64,000 bases of DNA from NCBI GenBank assembly GCA_021775995.1, contig JAJFGS010000011.1, positions 277,835 to 341,834 of the forward strand. The letters are read 5' to 3'. Source of the stretch: Alphaproteobacteria bacterium. Lineage in GTDB: Bacteria > Pseudomonadota > Alphaproteobacteria > Micavibrionales > Micavibrionaceae. Under the pieces are notes generated by a model that was given only the letters and a program-made list of their open reading frames with translations, did not search any database and had not been told where the DNA came from. This document shows positions 61,756-64,000 of the stretch, in pieces. Position 1 is the first letter of the stretch. Each line of letters begins with the position of its first letter. A program made the position numbers and the translations under genes.

Positions 61756-61819
61756 ACATGTTGAATGCGGGGTTACGCATGTTGAATGCGGGGTTACACA
61801 TGTCGAATGCGGGATTACG
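61748..61819 (+). repeat. 21-base tandem array
   Basis: Three full units of the type GGGGTTACACATGTTGAATG plus C start at 61748, 61769 and 61790, with a partial at 61811. They extend the right end of the paired-hairpin element A, so the array probably arose from its GGGGTTAC terminus. Confidence 0.8.
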
Positions 61820-62037
61820 TACGCATTAAATGGATTGCCGCGTCGCTTATTTAGACGCCATGCGCGCTTATAATGTTTTTGGCGCGAGGGCGCGTTCCTC
61901 GCAATGACGATAAGTGCTAAACTCCGTGTTCTCTGTGGTAAAAAAGAACTGTCATTGCGAACGTAGTGAAGCAATCCAGAAAAGGTAAAGGTGGATTGCC
62001 GCGTCAGCCTAACGGCTTCCTCGCAATGACGCGCGAT

Positions 62038-63252
62038 TTAAATTTCTTGTCCGCAGCAAAAGCCTGATGCCCAAGCCCATTGAAAATTATGGCCGCCGAG
62101 ATGGCCGGTGACGTCGACAACTTCACCAATAAAATAAAGCCCGCTTACTAACTTACTTTCAAAAGTTTTGTTGTTGATTTTATTTGTATCGACACCGCCG
62201 CGAGTCACTTCGGCTTTGCGATATCCTTCTGATCCATTCGGTTTTATTTTCCATGCCTGAATATGATCAACCAGAACTTGAAATTTTTTGTCCGCGTAAT
62301 CTGCAATATTTTTTTTCTTATCACTCTCTTCCATGACGAGATCAAACAATGCATCAACATAGCGCGCTGGTAAGTACCGACTTAAAATTTTTGGCAATTT
62401 CATTTTGGGGTTATCAAGTTTTGCCTGTTTTAAATCAGACAATAAATCAATATCGGGTAATAAATTAACGGTAAGAGTTTCCCCTGCTGTCCAATAAGAT
62501 GAAATTTGTAAGATAGCAGGGCCACTTAAACCACGATGTGTGAAGAGCAAATCATCGTTAAATTGATTCGTTTTAGAGCGAATCAAAACCGAATCAATTG
62601 ACACTCCAGAGAGGTTTTTTGTGAAATTTAGGGTCTCATCGGTAAAAGTTAGGGGTACGAGAGCAGGCTCTGTGTGGATAATGTTATGCCCAAATTGATG
62701 GGCAATTTTATAGCCAAAATCGCTCGCTCCCATCTTTGGAATGGAGGGCCCTCCAGTGGCAATAACAACCTTATCAAAATCATAGTTTTTACCCTTAATT
62801 TTAAGGGTCATTTTGGGGTCATTATGAGTCACTGACTCAATGGTTGTATCAAGGTAAAATTGGACTCCAACATCACGACATTCATGAATAAGCATGTCGA
62901 TAATCTCTTGCGAGCGACCATCGCAAAAAAGTTGCCCTGTTTTTCTTTCTGGATGTTTTTCATGATAAGGAATTTTGTGTTTTTCAACTAAAGAAATAAA
63001 GTTTTCTGCGGGATAACGGCTTAAAGGCGATTTGCAGAAATGTTTATTGTTTGAGATAAAATTTTCTGAAGAACAGTGTTTATTTGTGAAATTACAGCGC
63101 CCACCGCCAGAAATTCTAATCTTTTCACCTACATTTTTGGCGTGATCATAAAGGGTGACTTCATGCCCTTTTTTACCAGCCTCAATGGCGCACATTAGCC
63201 CTGCCGCACCAGCCCCTATGACAGCAACTTTAACAGATAAATTTTGCATCAT
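62038..63252 (-). CDS. HI0933/BaiN-type flavoprotein
   Basis: A 404-residue NAD(P)/FAD-dependent oxidoreductase of the HI0933 (YhiN) family. The N-terminal dinucleotide fold is VAVIGAGAAGLMCAIEAGKK; the family motif GEKIRISGGGRCNFTN follows at about 43-58; the C-terminal FAD loop is GEVVDVTGHLGGHNFQWAWA. The substrate is unknown. A second ATG lies at 63249. It is divergent from the histone-like gene across 259 bases. Confidence 0.92.
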   Translation of the reverse strand: MMQNLSVKVAVIGAGAAGLMCAIEAGKKGHEVTLYDHAKNVGEKIRISGGGRCNFTNKHCSSENFISNNKHFCKSPLSRYPAENFISLVEKHKIPYHEKHPERKTGQLFCDGRSQEIIDMLIHECRDVGVQFYLDTTIESVTHNDPKMTLKIKGKNYDFDKVVIATGGPSIPKMGASDFGYKIAHQFGHNIIHTEPALVPLTFTDETLNFTKNLSGVSIDSVLIRSKTNQFNDDLLFTHRGLSGPAILQISSYWTAGETLTVNLLPDIDLLSDLKQAKLDNPKMKLPKILSRYLPARYVDALFDLVMEESDKKKNIADYADKKFQVLVDHIQAWKIKPNGSEGYRKAEVTRGGVDTNKINNKTFESKLVSGLYFIGEVVDVTGHLGGHNFQWAWASGFCCGQEI

Positions 63253-63511
63253 TTGAGCGACCTTTTTTGTAACATTTTGAGATAAAAAACGCGTGAAATA
63301 AAGTAGGTAAAAATTGTGAAATTAAGACTCATTATAAATGGTGAATTTGACAAAAATGAAAAATATTGAAAATAGGTTTAAAAGTTTCCGTTTTTATTAT
63401 ACAATCTCTCAAGAGTATTAACTAATTAGTAACACTTTTTAAATAGACTTTAATACTTATCGTTCGATAAACTTTTCAAATATTAAATTTAATAACTAAT
63501 GGAGATCTACT

Positions 63512-64000
63512 ATGGCAACAGCCAAAAAAAAACCAGCAGCCAAGAAAAAAGCTGCACCTAAGAAAAAGAAGACAGCTGCGATGGCACGCGCAGTTGTAAA
63601 GAAAACAGCTAAGAGAAAACCAGCAGCTAAAAAGAAAACAGCTGCTAAAAAAGCGACTAAGAAAGCTGCATCAGCAAGAAAAGCCGCTAAAAGACCAGCA
63701 GCTAAAAAGAAAGCCGCTCCTAAAAGAAAAGTAGCCGCTAAGAAAAAACCAGCAGCTAAAAAGAAGGCTGCTCCTAAGAGAAAAGCAGCCGCTAAGAAAA
63801 GACCTGCGGCTAAGAAGCGTAAAGCAGCTCCGAAGAGAAAAGCAGCCGCTAAGAAAAGACCTGCAGCTAAGAAGCGTAAAGCAGCTCCGAAGAGAAAAGC
63901 AGCCGCTAAGAAAAGACCTGCGGCTAAGAAGCGTAAAGCAGCTCCGAAGAGAAAAGCAGCCGCTAAGAAAAGACCTGCAGCTAAGAAGCGTAAAGCAGCT
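63512..64000 (+). CDS. Histone H1-like Lys/Ala/Pro protein, 3' end outside the window
   Basis: The frame begins MATAKKKPAAKKKAAPKKKK and is open to the edge (163 codons seen). It is made almost entirely of Lys, Arg, Ala and Pro in (A)AKK(K/R)PAAKK-type repeats, like bacterial H1-like nucleoid proteins. GGAG lies 8 bases before the ATG. From 63785 the DNA is a 57-base tandem repeat. The protein should bind DNA without sequence preference; the true length is unknown. Confidence 0.88.
   Translation, partial: MATAKKKPAAKKKAAPKKKKTAAMARAVVKKTAKRKPAAKKKTAAKKATKKAASARKAAKRPAAKKKAAPKRKVAAKKKPAAKKKAAPKRKAAAKKRPAAKKRKAAPKRKAAAKKRPAAKKRKAAPKRKAAAKKRPAAKKRKAAPKRKAAAKKRPAAKKRKAA
63785..64000 (+). repeat. 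57-base tandem repeat in the histone-like gene
   Basis: Units begin at 63785, 63842, 63899 and 63956 and code for 19 residues each (AAAKKRPAAKKRKAAPKRK). The only difference seen alternates: CCTGCG, CCTGCA, CCTGCG, CCTGCA. So the last expansion step copied a 114-base dimer. Confidence 0.85.

Larger units (their letters stand above)
61524..62037. repeat. Second GC-rich repeat island
   Basis: No gene is supported. In order: a pair of hairpins CATCCCCGCCTTGAGCGGGG and AGACCCCCGCTTTCGCGGGG (about 61534-61600); 24-base tandem units GGGGGTGACATGTTGGGTGA (61591-61650); paired-hairpin element A copy 4 (61687-61755); a 21-base tandem array (61748-61819); and two TGGATTGCC...GCAATGACG palindromes (about 61830-61912 and 61951-62032). 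The apparent frames across it come from the repeats. Confidence 0.8.

Noticed and set aside
61591..61819. CRISPR-like array
   Set aside because: Units are direct tandem repeats without unique spacers, and no cas gene is present.
61499..61974. Frames with repeated ECGVTHV or HSTCVTP on both strands
   Set aside because: They come from the 21-base tandem array and hairpin repeats; no start context or domain supports coding.

Overview
The window is chromosomal DNA of an AT-rich alphaproteobacterium. Several genes point to that class: a TIGR02300-type FYDLN acid-tail protein, a complex I NDUFA12 subunit followed by mlaD and a DUF2155 gene, a DUF3108 protein, a BTLCP (LapG-type) protease, a short alphaproteobacterial NrdA with NrdB, and a histone H1-like Lys/Ala/Pro protein. 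The set resembles Micavibrio-like or other deep lineages, but I cannot fix the order from sequence alone. I recognised no tRNA, rRNA or CRISPR array.

Layout. 1-6.7 kb: a minus-strand run yihY / ion channel / dapD, then plus-strand DUF3108, glmU and glmS (UDP-GlcNAc supply). 6.7-10.4 kb: poorly known genes, including a secreted ankyrin-like protein and a membrane protein. 10.5-14.1 kb: a thiolase and FadN-type beta-oxidation pair. 14.4-15.1 kb: a dense island of GC-rich hairpin repeats. 15.1-21.6 kb: a lipoprotein, an M32 carboxypeptidase homologue that has lost its zinc site, an acyl-CoA dehydrogenase, panC, an SCP2 protein and a Sco1 protein. 21.7-27 kb: phoH, nrdB, msrB, a DUF3892 protein and nrdA; tandem NrdR boxes lie in front of nrdB. 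27.4-35.3 kb: pyk, a BTLCP protease, hldE, a lipoprotein, a pilin-like protein and a SPOR-domain D,D-carboxypeptidase.

35.7-39.4 kb: clpS and clpA are separated by a DUF4268 nuclease-fold gene, with start and stop codons overlapping at both junctions. 39.4-49.3 kb: a second pilin-like paralogue, ridA, NDUFA12, mlaD, DUF2155, aat, a queuosine-precursor transporter, accC, accB, aroQ, a copper chaperone, two DsbA-like proteins and an M48 protease. ClpS, ClpA and Aat together make an N-degron pathway. 49.4-54.8 kb: rlmE, guaB, a GIY-YIG nuclease bracketed by inverted repeats, a GNAT acetyltransferase, a repeat-bearing secreted acidic protein and an RsmB-type methyltransferase. 54.8-56.6 kb is an AT-rich accessory cluster (pentapeptide protein, unknown genes, MarR regulator) with a palindromic operator candidate.

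56.6-58.2 kb: a Met/His-rich outer-membrane protein and a DUF2946 protein, probably for copper handling. 58.3-61.5 kb: guaA, whose 3' end is duplicated as a 15-bp direct repeat around a 1-kb AT-rich insert. The repeat contains GAGTGGGA, the core reported for genomic islands that integrate at guaA. 61.5-62.0 kb is a second hairpin and tandem-repeat island. 62.0-64.0 kb: an HI0933-type flavoprotein and the start of the histone H1-like gene, which runs off the window.

The strongest leads for new biology are the clpS-DUF4268-clpA operon, the guaA island footprint, the pseudo-M32 peptidase, the GIY-YIG gene inside inverted repeats, and two families of paired-hairpin interspersed elements.
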